Assembly (NCBI RefSeq): GCF_018860975.1
Contig: NZ_JAHKQI010000005.1
Span: 310,001-374,000 of the forward strand
DNA length: 64,000 nucleotides
Origin: Lentibacter algarum
GTDB taxonomy: Bacteria > Pseudomonadota > Alphaproteobacteria > Rhodobacterales > Rhodobacteraceae
Direction: 5' to 3'
The notes beneath the pieces are model-generated. The model ran no database searches and was not told where the DNA came from. It saw only the letters and a list, made by a program, of their open reading frames with translations. The position numbers were made by a program, and so were the translations under genes. Shown piece after piece: positions 35,261-44,473 of the stretch (positions are counted from its first letter, which is position 1; each line of letters begins with the position of its first letter).

Positions 35261-36363
35261 TTTGTAGCGGCGTTGACGACGCCGAAAGACGTGCCGATCA
35301 ATGACAGGATCTTGCGGGCGCCCGACACGACGGATTCGGTTGCGAGCACGGTGTCGTTTGGCTGCACTTCAAAGCTTCGGGCGGCGAACAGGCCGTCGGC
35401 ATTTGTGAGATCAAAGACAAAGACAACTTGCTGCAAATCGGGAGTTTCCAGACCGACGCCGACGTTCTTTGCGGGGTATTCACGCAGAACTAGCACGCCC
35501 TTGAGGTTGGCTGCGTTGTCGTTGAGCCCGCCGAGCATCGACAAGGCCTCGATGGTGGTGATGTGCTCTTTATCGAAATAGACGATCTCTTCGGTGCCGG
35601 TTGCGCCGAGGGCGGTAAAGTAGCGGTCATCTTCGCGCACCAGCACTTTATCACCGCCACGCAGGGTGACATTTTTTGACTGGGTTTCGAACAGCTCTTC
35701 GGCGCGAATTTCGTAGGTTTTACTGCCGCGGATCAGGCGGACGAGCGGGTTACGCAGGCCTAGGTCAATGCCGCCGCCGAGCGAGATCAGGCTGAGGATC
35801 GTGAAGTTGCGGTTTGGCAGCGGGTAGGAGCCGGGGCTGCCAACACCTGTCACAAGATCCACCGAGTTTTGCAGGCCGGGGGTGAACATCAGTTGAACCT
35901 GCGCCGAGGGCGAGATCTGCGTGAGTTTGCTCTGTATGCTGCGGCGCGCGTCGTTTGGTGTCTGGCCGCGGACGAGGACCTCATCAAGATAGGGCACAAA
36001 GATCGTGCCGGAAGAGGAAACATTGAGCCCGCGCATTTCTGTCGATTTCTGGCCGGCGCCTGTGAGCAGCGAGTTTTCTTCACTGTCCCAGATGATCAGA
36101 TCGACGGTGTCGCCGGAGCGGATCACGTTGCTGGACGACCCGCGTGATGCTTTGAGCCAGTGATAATGCCCGTGCCAGCCATTTGCCGGCCACTTTGCGA
36201 GAGATGGCAGTCGCTCGCGGTTAACCTCGACAACCTGGAATGTCGGGCTGTCGGACTTTTTCTCGCGGACAACTTCGGACACAATTGCAGCGCCGCGCGG
36301 TGTTGTGCAGGCGCTGAGCATTACGAGCAGAGCGGCCAGAAGCAAGCTGGTCAATTTGTTCAC
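35257..36363 (-). CDS. Polysaccharide export lipoprotein (Wza-like, Poly_export/SLBB)
   Basis: 368 residues from a GTG at 36363. An ATG seven codons upstream (36384) is possible but has no ribosome-binding site, while a G-rich stretch precedes the GTG. A lipoprotein signal ends in LSAC (Cys19). The Poly_export-like region VIRSGDTVDLIIWDSEE.. is followed by two SLBB-like segments (VDLVTGVGSPGSYPLPNRNF; KGVLVLREYPAKN). Family role: outer-membrane channel for exporting capsular or exopolysaccharide. The inner-membrane polymerase partner (Wzc-like) is absent here. It is divergent from an epimerase gene and a sugar transferase, forming a small glycan locus. Confidence 0.85.
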   Translation of the reverse strand: MNKLTSLLLAALLVMLSACTTPRGAAIVSEVVREKKSDSPTFQVVEVNRERLPSLAKWPANGWHGHYHWLKASRGSSSNVIRSGDTVDLIIWDSEENSLLTGAGQKSTEMRGLNVSSSGTIFVPYLDEVLVRGQTPNDARRSIQSKLTQISPSAQVQLMFTPGLQNSVDLVTGVGSPGSYPLPNRNFTILSLISLGGGIDLGLRNPLVRLIRGSKTYEIRAEELFETQSKNVTLRGGDKVLVREDDRYFTALGATGTEEIVYFDKEHITTIEALSMLGGLNDNAANLKGVLVLREYPAKNVGVGLETPDLQQVVFVFDLTNADGLFAARSFEVQPNDTVLATESVVSGARKILSLIGTSFGVVNAATN

Positions 36364-36459
36364 GGAAACCCCCCAGGGAACCATAATTAGATATATGACA
36401 CTGTTTACACGCTAGATGCGGTGCTAGGAAGGGGTTTGAAGGGTCAAAAGGAGAAAACT

Positions 36460-37257
36460 TTGAAACCTGTTCTTTTTCTAGGGGCTAGCGGCAAGCTTGG
36501 GCGTGCAATGCAGCGGTTTTGGCAGGTTTCTCCGAGCGAGACAGTTGCGGCGACATGGGTTTTGCGCGGGCAGGAACGCGCCAATGACGGCCCGTTTGAC
36601 GCTGTTGTTGCGCTTTGGGGGGTAACGAGCGGGACCGAACAGGAACTGGCGATGAACAGTGCGTTGGCGCAACGGGCTGTCAGGATTGCGCGAGATGTTG
36701 GGGCGCAGCGGGTTCTGCACCTGTCGAGTGCGGCGGTTTACTCGGAGACTGACGCGTTGATGGCTGAGGGTGATGCCACCGAGCCGACGCGGCCATACGG
36801 GCAGGCCAAATGCCACATGGAAGCGCAACTTGCAGCCTTGCCAACCCCTCCTGTGAGCTGTGCTTTGCGGCTGGCAAATGTTGCGGGGGCTGACAGCTTA
36901 TTCAAAGGACTGAGCGGCGACGGCGAGATAAGCATTGACCAGTTCGAGAACGGGGCTGGCCCACTGCGCAGCTACATTGCGGTGCCCGAATTGGCGGCAG
37001 TGATCGAAGCCTTGGTGACCTGTGATGTCGCCGCAATGCCCAAGGTGCTGAATGTCGCGGCGCCTGAGCCTGTCGATATGGGCGATATCGCAAGGGCCGC
37101 GGGCCGCAGCTTTGCCTGGATTCCGGCGCGCGAGGGGGCTGTCGCGCGGCATGTGCTTGACACGCAGCGCTTGCAGGGGTTGGTGACGCTGCCGGACAAC
37201 GCGAGTGATGCGAGGCATTTGGTTGACAGTTGGCGGCGCTACGGGGGCTGGACGTGA
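36460..37257 (+). CDS. NAD-dependent epimerase/dehydratase family protein (extended SDR)
   Basis: 265 residues from a TTG at 36460, which has AAGGAG 6 nt upstream. The frame opens earlier at a GTG (36421). The Rossmann start FLGASGKLGRA is at the N-terminus. HLSSAAVYSE and PYGQAKCHME give the Ser, Tyr and Lys of the SDR active site (YxxxK as YGQAK). It probably modifies a nucleotide-linked sugar. Its TGA overlaps the GTG of the sugar transferase (GTGA), so both are translated together. Confidence 0.82.
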   Translation: MKPVLFLGASGKLGRAMQRFWQVSPSETVAATWVLRGQERANDGPFDAVVALWGVTSGTEQELAMNSALAQRAVRIARDVGAQRVLHLSSAAVYSETDALMAEGDATEPTRPYGQAKCHMEAQLAALPTPPVSCALRLANVAGADSLFKGLSGDGEISIDQFENGAGPLRSYIAVPELAAVIEALVTCDVAAMPKVLNVAAPEPVDMGDIARAAGRSFAWIPAREGAVARHVLDTQRLQGLVTLPDNASDARHLVDSWRRYGGWT

Positions 37258-37871
37258 CGATAGGCAAACGGATCATGGACATTGTGCTGGCACTGTTTCT
37301 GGCGGCGGTGCTGTGGCCCGTGGCGTTGCTTGTCGTGCTGGCGATATGGCTGACGGACGGCGGGCCGGTGTTTTACGTGGCCGAGCGCATGCGCACGCCG
37401 GAGCAAGGGTTTGATCTGTGGAAATTTCGCACCATGCGCAACGCGCAGGTGAACGCCGGTGTTTCGGGCGGTGACAAGGCGGAGCGGGTGACAGCCGTTG
37501 GCAGGTTCTTGCGGGGCACGCGGCTTGATGAGCTGCCGCAGCTTTGGAACATTCTGCGCGGCGACATCAGCTTTGTCGGGCCAAGGCCGCCGCTGCGCAG
37601 GTATGTCGAGATGTTCCCGGAGCTCTATGCCGAGGTGCTTGCCTCACGGCCCGGAGTGACGGGGCTGGCAACTTTGGCGTTTCATCGGCGTGAAGAAGTG
37701 CTGTTGGCGGCTTGTCAAACGGCGGAGCAAACCGAGGCGGTTTATGTGCGTCGATGCGTGCCACAAAAGGCGCGGATTGATCTGATTTATGCGCGCAACA
37801 GGTCGCTTTGTTATGACTTGCGGTTGATGGTTGCGACGGTGTTCAGGCGGGTGTCACTGCGGCGGCGGTGA
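37254..37871 (+). CDS. Undecaprenyl-phosphate sugar-1-phosphate transferase (WcaJ/PglC type)
   Basis: 205 residues from the GTG at 37254. One N-terminal membrane helix (IMDIVLALFLAAVLWPVALLVVLAIWL) precedes the catalytic domain with KFRTMRNAQ, RFLRGTRLDELPQLWNILRGD and FVGPRPPLR, the signature of bacterial sugar transferases. It starts glycan assembly by moving a sugar phosphate to the lipid carrier. It is short like the PglC core, lacking the extra helices of WbaP. Coupled to the epimerase upstream. Confidence 0.9.
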   Translation: MTIGKRIMDIVLALFLAAVLWPVALLVVLAIWLTDGGPVFYVAERMRTPEQGFDLWKFRTMRNAQVNAGVSGGDKAERVTAVGRFLRGTRLDELPQLWNILRGDISFVGPRPPLRRYVEMFPELYAEVLASRPGVTGLATLAFHRREEVLLAACQTAEQTEAVYVRRCVPQKARIDLIYARNRSLCYDLRLMVATVFRRVSLRRR

Positions 37872-37917
37872 CGCTGATATGCGCCTGCGGAATTGAGTAT
37901 TTTGCCAAGGGAAAACC

Positions 37918-38634
37918 CTAGAGCTGTGCGAGGCCTTCGACGAGGGCTTTGTAGGTGCCGGCGTTGTTTTGATGCGCGTTGAGGCGGGCGTTGTAGCCGC
38001 CTTCGGTGCTGAGGGATTGCAACAGAGGGGTGAGGCTTTCGGCTGTCAGGTTTGAGGCGATCAGGGCCCGCAGGAAACTCTCGGATTTGGCTTGATCGGC
38101 GCCGTTACGGGCGGCCCACTGCGAGGCTTCGGTGAGCATTTGAACCACGGGCGAGAGCACGGCTTGGGCGCGCAGGAGAGCGTCAAACTCGGCTTGATTG
38201 CTCATGCTGAAAACATCGTGTTGGGCGAAAATCTCATCGGCCAGCTTTGATTGCGGAAAGGCGATAAGCGGGGAGCGGGCCTTGGCGATTGCCGGGAAGG
38301 GGAGCAGCAGTGTCTCGGCTTTGGCCGGGGTTGTGAGGGCTGCGACCTCTGATAGCGGTAGATCGGCGATGAAGGAGATGATGCGTTGATCTGCGCGGAA
38401 GGGGAGGGCTTTGAGAGCATCGGGAGCGTGCTCGGGGAGGAGGCCCAGGAAGATGACATCGCAGGTGTGGGTGATGTCGGCGTTGTTACCTGTGGTGACG
38501 TTTGTATAGGCCGCGCTAAGGGCGGCAGCGTTTTTGGTCGAGCGCTCGGAGACTATGATGCTGTGATCAAGGGGAGCGAGGGCGTGGACAACCGCCGTGG
38601 CGATTGTTCCGGTGCCGATGAAACCAAGGTTCAT
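37918..38634 (-). CDS. ProC-like NAD(P)-binding reductase
   Basis: 238 residues with an N-terminal MNLGFIGTGTIATAVVHAL, the dinucleotide fold of pyrroline-5-carboxylate reductases. LLPFPAIAKARSPL and NGADQAKSESFLRALIAS are located as in ProC. The C-terminal EGGYNARLNAHQNNAG replaces the usual TPGGTT substrate loop, and the protein is shorter than ordinary ProC (about 270). It is therefore a divergent paralogue, with substrate unknown. Its ATG shares one base with the stop of the demethylase, so the pair is translationally coupled. Confidence 0.75.
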   Translation of the reverse strand: MNLGFIGTGTIATAVVHALAPLDHSIIVSERSTKNAAALSAAYTNVTTGNNADITHTCDVIFLGLLPEHAPDALKALPFRADQRIISFIADLPLSEVAALTTPAKAETLLLPFPAIAKARSPLIAFPQSKLADEIFAQHDVFSMSNQAEFDALLRAQAVLSPVVQMLTEASQWAARNGADQAKSESFLRALIASNLTAESLTPLLQSLSTEGGYNARLNAHQNNAGTYKALVEGLAQL

Positions 38635-40667
38635 TAGATATCCTTCACGAGGCGCAGGGCGTCGTAGATTGCGGCGTGGGTGTTGCGGGCCGAGACGGCG
38701 TCGCCGATGCGGTAAAGCTGGAAGCCCTTGGGCGCGGGTTGCGGGCGGCCTTCTATTAGTGCGTCGTAATCGACTGCGCCATTGTTTGCGCTTTGCGGTT
38801 TGAGGGTGTGGTAGAGGCTGTCGTTGGGCAGGGTGCCGTAGTTGAGCACGATTTGGTCATAGGTTTTGGTTGTGCTGTGATCGGAATAGTCGGTGCCGAT
38901 ATGCGCGGTGAGTTGGTTTCCTTCGCGGGTGACTTTTAGAAGACGGCGCGCGAGGGTGAAGGCGACGTCTTTGTTCTGAAGCGCGCGCATGTAGGGGGTG
39001 AGGTTCATGGCCATGACATCAGGCGAAAGGGTGCGATCAGGGGTCATCAGCTCGACTTTACAGCCTTTGTTTGCGGCGAGTTCGGCGGCTTGCAGGGCGG
39101 CGTGATCGCCTGCTTCGTCATAGATCAGGATGCTATCCGCTGGCTTGATATCGCCTGAAAGGATGTCCCATGCGGTGACGACGTGATCGGCCTCGCGCTT
39201 TTGCTCAAAGAGGTGCGTGGAGGGCAGGCCGCCTGTGGCGATGATCACCACGTCTGGGCTGAGGGCGGTGATGTCGGCTTCTTCGGCGAATGTGTTGAAA
39301 TGGAAGGTGACGTCACGCGCGGCGCATTGCGCCATGCGCCAGTCGATGATGCCGATCATTTCGCGGCGGCGCGGGCTTTGGGCTGTGAGGCGGATTTGGC
39401 CGCCTGCTTCGGGTGCGGCTTCAAACACGGTGGTTTGGTGGCCACGCTCGGCGGCGACGCGAGCGGCCTCGAGGCCCGCAGGGCCAGCGCCGATGATGAC
39501 CACGTTTTTGCGGGTGTCAGCGCGGGGGATGTTGTGCGGCATCGTTTCTTCGCGGCCAGTAGCAGGGTTGTGAATGCAGAGCGCTTCACCGGCTTGATAG
39601 ATGCGATCGAGGCAGTATGTGGCGCCGACGCAGGGGCGGATGTCGTCTTCGCGGCCCTCGGCGATTTTTTGGACAATGTGCGGATCGGCCATATGGGCGC
39701 GGGTCATGCCGACCATGTCGAGCAGGCCTTCGCGGATGGCATGACGGGCGGTTGGCACATCGGGGATGCGGGAGGCGTGGAAAGTTGGCAGGCCCGTAGC
39801 AGCGCGAACTTTTCCGGCGAAGTCGAGGTGTGGTGCTGCGGGCATGCCTTGGACGGGGATCACGTCTGTCATGGCCGGATCGGTGTGAATGCGGCCGCGG
39901 ATGACATTGAGAAAGTCGACTTGGCCGGTGGCCGCGAGGCGCTTGGATATTTCGATGCCTTCGGCTTCGGTGATACCTCCCTCGGCGGCCTCATCGGCGG
40001 TGTAGCGGTAGCCAACGATGAAGTCATCGCCGACGCGGGTGCGGATTGCTTTGGTGACTTCCAAAGGGAACCGCATGCGGTTATCGAGCGTCTCGGCGGA
40101 GTAGTCGCCTGTCAGATCGTTGGTGAGCGGCGACCAGAATTGATCGAGCAAGTGGCCGTAGACTTGCAGCTCGATGCCGTCCATTCCGCCAGCTTTCATG
40201 CGCTCGGCGGCATCGGCGAAGTCGGTTATGATGCGGGCGATGTCCCAGTCCTCGGCAAGTTTGGGAAAGGCGCGGTGAGCAGGCTCGCGGTGTTGCGAGG
40301 AGGAGACGCTAGGGAGCCAGTCGCCCTTGTTCCAAGCGGTGCGGCGGCCGAGGTGCGTGAGCTGGATCATCACGGCGCAGCCATGTTCGTGGCAGGCATC
40401 AGTGAGGGTTTTGATGTGTGGCACGACCTCGTCTTTGTAGGCGAGGATGTTGTTGAACACGGGCGGGCTGTCACGCGATACCGTTGCAGAACCAGCTGTC
40501 ATGGCGAGGGCAACGCCAGCGCGGGCGCGCTCGGCGTGATAGGCAACATAGCGCGATTGCGGCATACCATCGACGGGGTAGGCGGGCTCATGCGCTGTCG
40601 TCATGATGCGGTTCTTCAGCGTCAGGTGCTTGAGCTGATAGGGCTGTAAGAGGGGGTCGTTTGACAT
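38634..40667 (-). CDS. FMN/FAD oxidoreductase, N-methylproline/dimethylglycine demethylase-like
   Basis: 677 residues from the ATG at 40667 (TTGGAG upstream). An Old Yellow Enzyme-type TIM barrel (LTLKNRIMTTAHEP; MIQLTHLGRR) is followed by an iron-sulfur cluster region (RPCVGATYCLDRIYQAGEALC) and a dinucleotide domain (VVIIGAGPAGLEAARVAAERGH) joined to an ADP-binding half. This is the 2,4-dienoyl-CoA reductase/trimethylamine dehydrogenase layout, most like StcD (N-methylproline, stachydrine route) and DgcA demethylases common in roseobacters. The exact substrate is unproven. The coupled ProC-like gene supports an imino-acid or methylated-proline role. Confidence 0.82.
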   Translation of the reverse strand: MSNDPLLQPYQLKHLTLKNRIMTTAHEPAYPVDGMPQSRYVAYHAERARAGVALAMTAGSATVSRDSPPVFNNILAYKDEVVPHIKTLTDACHEHGCAVMIQLTHLGRRTAWNKGDWLPSVSSSQHREPAHRAFPKLAEDWDIARIITDFADAAERMKAGGMDGIELQVYGHLLDQFWSPLTNDLTGDYSAETLDNRMRFPLEVTKAIRTRVGDDFIVGYRYTADEAAEGGITEAEGIEISKRLAATGQVDFLNVIRGRIHTDPAMTDVIPVQGMPAAPHLDFAGKVRAATGLPTFHASRIPDVPTARHAIREGLLDMVGMTRAHMADPHIVQKIAEGREDDIRPCVGATYCLDRIYQAGEALCIHNPATGREETMPHNIPRADTRKNVVIIGAGPAGLEAARVAAERGHQTTVFEAAPEAGGQIRLTAQSPRRREMIGIIDWRMAQCAARDVTFHFNTFAEEADITALSPDVVIIATGGLPSTHLFEQKREADHVVTAWDILSGDIKPADSILIYDEAGDHAALQAAELAANKGCKVELMTPDRTLSPDVMAMNLTPYMRALQNKDVAFTLARRLLKVTREGNQLTAHIGTDYSDHSTTKTYDQIVLNYGTLPNDSLYHTLKPQSANNGAVDYDALIEGRPQPAPKGFQLYRIGDAVSARNTHAAIYDALRLVKDI

Positions 40668-40767
40668 ACGCAGGCTCCAAGGCATTTGGCCTATGGTTGG
40701 AGCGTCAGGCGGGTTCTGTCAAATGAGTTAACAAAGAGCGCCGCACATATGCACGGCGCGTCAGGTT

Positions 40768-41352
40768 TTAGCGCTTGCGGTCGCGGCGCGAGGACATCGG
40801 CTGAAAGGCAACACCGACATGGGCTTCGCAGTAGGGTTTGCCGGCTTGTGTTGTCAGGCCGCAGAACCAGAAGTCGTCAGTTGCGGGGTCGCCTACGGGC
40901 CATTTGCAGGTGCGCTCGGTGAGCTCCATAAGGGAGAGCTTCTTGGCTTTTTTCTCGACAGCGTTGACCTTGGCCAGAGCTTCGGCGCTGATCTCGTTGT
41001 TTGAGGGCTGCGGCGGGAGCGGCTGACCGGCCGGGATGATCGCACGGCGGGCGGCGGACATCGGGATCGGCTTGCTTGTCTGCGGCGGCACGGCGGCCTC
41101 GGTTTTGAGGTCGGGCTTAGGTGCTTTCTTTGGCGCAGCCTTGGGCTTTGACGGCTTCTTGGGTGCGGCAGCTGCTTTGCTCTCGGTCTTGGCTGTGGTT
41201 GTCGTGGCACGATTTGAGAGGCCCAAACGGTGCACTTTGCCGATCACGGCATTGCGTGTGACGCCGCCAAGCTCCTTGGCGATCTGTGATGCGGATTGGC
41301 CTTCGCCCCACATTTTCTTGAGCGTTTCAACGCGATCATCGGTCCAAGCCAT
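40768..41352 (-). CDS. gcrA: Cell-cycle regulator GcrA
   Basis: 194 residues from the ATG at 41352, which has AAGGAA 6 nt upstream. The frame opens earlier at 41397. The GcrA HTH start is clear: MAWTDDRVETLKKMWGEGQ and GGVTRNAVIGKVHRLGLSN. A Lys/Ala/Pro-rich linker (about 50-115) leads to a C-terminal domain with CKWPVGDPATDDFWFCG and YCEAHVGVAFQP. GcrA binds sigma-70 RNA polymerase at promoters with CcrM-methylated GANTC sites and times the alphaproteobacterial cell cycle. An AT-rich promoter region lies upstream. Confidence 0.95.
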   Translation of the reverse strand: MAWTDDRVETLKKMWGEGQSASQIAKELGGVTRNAVIGKVHRLGLSNRATTTTAKTESKAAAAPKKPSKPKAAPKKAPKPDLKTEAAVPPQTSKPIPMSAARRAIIPAGQPLPPQPSNNEISAEALAKVNAVEKKAKKLSLMELTERTCKWPVGDPATDDFWFCGLTTQAGKPYCEAHVGVAFQPMSSRRDRKR

Positions 41353-41457
41353 GTGATTTCCTTGCCGTTGCGGGGGCTGCGCGCGAGGCGCGGCCAAAAT
41401 TGGGTCAGTTCCCTATACTAAACATTGCGCGCGCAGATACAAGGGCGCGGGCCAGCC

Positions 41458-42104
41458 TTAGGCCTGTTTTATTTGGCCCTGTCGCCATGCGAGCATGCCT
41501 GCGCCCGCAAGGATGATGCCAGCACCCAGAATGGTGATGCCGTCTGGCCATTTTGCATAGATGGCGGCATCAAATCCCGCGGCGAAAACGAGTGTGAAAA
41601 ACGAGAAGGGCGCAACGAAGCTGGTGTCGGCGCGTTTGACTGCGTTTATGAAGAATGTTTGTGCTGTGGCCATTGAAAACCCTACGCCAGCAAGAATGAG
41701 CCATTGGGCTGTTGTCGGTGTTTGCCATACAAGGGTGACGGCTATCGACGAAAGCAGTAGGCCAATGGCGTTGTTTATCAGCAGGATTTGCAAAAGGCCT
41801 TCACCCGCCGACAAACGTTTCATTACGTTGACTTCGGCCCCAAGAAAGACCGCAGCGCCAAAGGCCGAGCAGAGGGCGTGCATTTTGAGGTTGGGCCGTG
41901 TGATGCGCCCCGCAGAGCGATAAAGCTTGCCGAGATCAAGCAGAAGGCAAAGGTAAACCGACCATGCGAGATCTGAAGCGGGTTGAGCGGCGTGCCAAAG
42001 CGCGGATCGGAGGCGAGCTTGGCCATCAGCGTTGATGTGGCGATGAACACAGTTGCGGTGATCATGAATGTAATGGCGAGGCGAGGATTATGGCGTGTGT
42101 TCAT
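41458..42104 (-). pseudogene. Decayed EamA/DMT-family transporter (internal deletion plus frameshift)
   Basis: A frame starting at 42104 (MNTRHNPRLAITFMITA) encodes the first membrane helices and ISHGRFTFAFCLI, then loses homology in a nonsense tail. A second frame (41883 to 41458) continues with GAAVFLGAEVNVMKRLSAGE and the typical C-terminal half: LLQILLINNAIGLLLSS, VKRADTSFVAPFSFFTLVFAA, and a closing ILAGAGMLAW. Together they cover about 215 codons where intact members have about 290, so the middle (roughly 70-80 codons around helices 3-5) is missing and the frame changes at about 41880-41890. Probably non-functional. Confidence 0.8.
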
Positions 42105-42140
42105 AACTCCGCGCTAGGCCTGTTGATGGGGGCGGACAAG

Positions 42141-42201
42141 TGCATTTATGCTTTGCAAACGGCATAGACTGCGTTACGGGCTATGTATGTGCAATATGCT
42201 T
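42141..42201. repeat. Weak TGCA/TATGC cluster upstream of argD
   Basis: TGCA at 42141, 42154 and 42190, plus TATGC at 42195 and TATGT at 42183. The spacing is less regular than in the three clear arrays, though 42154 to 42190 is three 12-bp turns. A possible degenerate member. Confidence 0.25.
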
Positions 42202-42360
42202 TCATACGCTGAAACCCGACGCCGACGAGGCTAACCTCGCCGCTTTGCACCTGTGCGCGGCGCTTTGATGCGCTGCCGATCCTCACAAAACACTCCAAAA
42301 ATGTTGACTAGCCCTGCGCCGTAAGGCACGACTTGGGCTTCTTTTAAAAGGACACTCCTG

Positions 42361-43542
42361 ATGACTTCTTCTTCCGTCTTGCCGACCTACAACCGCGCCC
42401 CTTTGAGCTTTGTCAAAGGTGAAGGCGTCTGGCTTGAGGAAGCAGACGGGCGACGCTTTTTAGACCTTGGAGCAGGCATTGCCGTGAATGTGCTTGGCCA
42501 TGCCAACCCTGAGCTGACGCAAGCTTTGACGGAACAGGCAGGCAAGCTTTGGCATACCTCGAACCTTTACCAGATGCCGTTGCAGGAGGCTTTGGCCGAC
42601 AAGCTCACCGACGCGACATTTGCGGACAAAGTGTTTTTTACCAACTCGGGCACCGAAGCCTGTGAGCTCGCGGTGAAGATGCTACGCAAGTATTGGTATG
42701 AAAAAGGCCAGCCCGAGCGCGTCGAGATCATCACCTTCACGGGGTCGTTTCACGGCCGCTCTTCGGCGGCTATGGCGGCGGCCGGTAGCGAGAAGATGAC
42801 CAAAGGTTTCGGGCCTGTCCTAGGCGGTTTCACGCACCTTGAGTGGGGCGATATCGCTGCGCTACGCGAAGCGGTGAGCGAGAACACGGCGGCTGTGATG
42901 CTGGAGCCGATACAGGGCGAAGGTGGCATACATGTGCTGCCTGACGCCGACTTGAAGGCCATCCGCGAGATTTGCGACAGTGTTGGTGCGCTGCTTGTGC
43001 TCGACGAAGTGCAGTGTGGCGTGGGCCGCACGGGCAAGCTGTTTGCGCATGAATGGGCGGGCATTACGCCGGATATCATGATGGTCGCCAAGGGCATTGG
43101 CGGGGGCTTTCCTCTGGGCGCGCTACTGGCCACAGATGAGGCCGCGAGCGGTATGGTCGCGGGCACGCATGGCAGCACATACGGAGGCAACCCGCTTGGG
43201 TGTGCTGTTGGCAACAAGGTGCTTGATATCGTCGCCGAGCCGGAGTTTCTGGCTGAAGTTAACAAGCGCGCTGGCTTTATGCGCCAGAAGCTTGAAGGCC
43301 TCGTGGCGGCGCACCCTGACGTGTTTGAAAGCGTGCGCGGTGTGGGGCTGATGATGGGCCTCAGGTGCAAAGCCGCGAACCTTGATGTGGTGAATGCGGG
43401 CTATGCGCATGAGGTGATCACCGTGCCTGCGGCGGACAATGCTATCAGGCTGTTGCCGCCTCTGAACATTACCGAAGACGAGATTTCTGAAGCGATTGCG
43501 CGGCTTGATAAAGCGGCGACTGACGTTGAGGGCAAAGGATAA
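42361..43542 (+). CDS. argD: Acetylornithine/succinyldiaminopimelate aminotransferase
   Basis: The 393-residue class III PLP aminotransferase has PLP Lys in [29 protein letters not shown] before it, and [14 protein letters not shown] at the phosphate cup. It converts N-acetylglutamate semialdehyde to N-acetylornithine. argF follows after 4 nt, confirming an arginine role. GGAC lies 9 nt before the ATG. The upstream 255 bp has scattered TGCA and TATGC motifs but no clear promoter. Confidence 0.94.
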   Translation: MTSSSVLPTYNRAPLSFVKGEGVWLEEADGRRFLDLGAGIAVNVLGHANPELTQALTEQAGKLWHTSNLYQMPLQEALADKLTDATFADKVFFTNSGTEACELAVKMLRKYWYEKGQPERVEIITFTGSFHGRSSAAMAAAGSEKMTKGFGPVLGGFTHLEWGDIAALREAVSENTAAVMLEPIQGEGGIHVLPDADLKAIREICDSVGALLVLDEVQCGVGRTGKLFAHEWAGITPDIMMVAKGIGGGFPLGALLATDEAASGMVAGTHGSTYGGNPLGCAVGNKVLDIVAEPEFLAEVNKRAGFMRQKLEGLVAAHPDVFESVRGVGLMMGLRCKAANLDVVNAGYAHEVITVPAADNAIRLLPPLNITEDEISEAIARLDKAATDVEGKG

Positions 43543-43546
43543 AACG

Positions 43547-44473
43547 ATGAAGCATTTTCTGGACATACACACGACGGACGCTGACGAGTTGCGCGGGATG
43601 ATTGACCACGCGCGCAGTATGAAAGACGCGCGGGCTGGCCGCTCTAAAGGGCAAGCTGACGACGAACAACCGCTTGCGGGGCGCATGGTTGCGCTGATCT
43701 TCGAGAAGCCTTCGACGCGAACCCGCGTTAGTTTTGATGTTGGTGTGCGGCAGATGGGCGGGCAGTCGATGGTGCTTTCAGGCAATGACATGCAGCTTGG
43801 TCACGGCGAGACGATTGCTGACACCGCGCGTGTTCTGAGCCGGTATGTTGATATGATCATGATCCGCACGTTTGACGAAAGCGTGCTGCACGAGATGGCC
43901 GAGGCAGCCGATGTTCCGGTGATCAACGGGCTGACCGACCGCACGCACCCCTGCCAGATCATGGCGGATGTGCTGACTTATGAGGAGCACCGTGGGCCGA
44001 TTGCAGGCAAGAAGGTTGTTTGGGCGGGCGACGGCAACAATGTCTGTGCCTCGATGCTGCACGCGGCGGGGCAGTTTGGATTTGACCTGACGTTTACCGG
44101 CCCCGCGCAGCTTGACCCTGAAGCCGAGTTTATCGGGCTGGCGCGCAAGGCGGGCTCGACTGTGACAATCGAGCGTGACGCTTTCAAGGCGGTTGAAGGC
44201 GCTGATCTGATCGTGGCCGACACTTGGGTGAGCATGCATGACAGTCAGTCCTCCAAAGAGCGGCGCCACAATATGCTGCGCTCGTATCAAGTGAATGAAG
44301 CGTTGATGAAAGCCGCAAAACCGGACGCGCTGTTTATGCATTGCCTGCCTGCGCACCGCGAGGAAGAAGTGACAAGTGCCGTGATGGACGGGCCGCACTC
44401 GGTTATTTTTGATGAAGCCGAGAACCGTCTGCACGCGCAAAAAGCTGTGATGCGCTGGTGCCTTGGTGTCTAA
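43547..44473 (+). CDS. argF: Ornithine carbamoyltransferase
   Basis: 308 residues from the ATG at 43547 (AAAGGAT upstream). The frame opens earlier inside argD. The carbamoyl-phosphate motif is [15 protein letters not shown] (SxRTR), with [11 protein letters not shown] for ornithine-side binding and [11 protein letters not shown] near the C-terminus. It makes citrulline from ornithine and carbamoyl phosphate. Placed between argD and a PanE-like gene in a tight operon. Confidence 0.96.
   Translation: MKHFLDIHTTDADELRGMIDHARSMKDARAGRSKGQADDEQPLAGRMVALIFEKPSTRTRVSFDVGVRQMGGQSMVLSGNDMQLGHGETIADTARVLSRYVDMIMIRTFDESVLHEMAEAADVPVINGLTDRTHPCQIMADVLTYEEHRGPIAGKKVVWAGDGNNVCASMLHAAGQFGFDLTFTGPAQLDPEAEFIGLARKAGSTVTIERDAFKAVEGADLIVADTWVSMHDSQSSKERRHNMLRSYQVNEALMKAAKPDALFMHCLPAHREEEVTSAVMDGPHSVIFDEAENRLHAQKAVMRWCLGV

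Noticed and set aside
39183-40649. A 488-codon open frame antisense to the demethylase gene
   Set aside because: It mirrors codon structure of the minus-strand gene, whose motifs are clear. The antisense product has no recognisable domains.
41458-42104. Two separate small transporter genes
   Set aside because: Together they form the two ends of one EamA protein with the middle missing.
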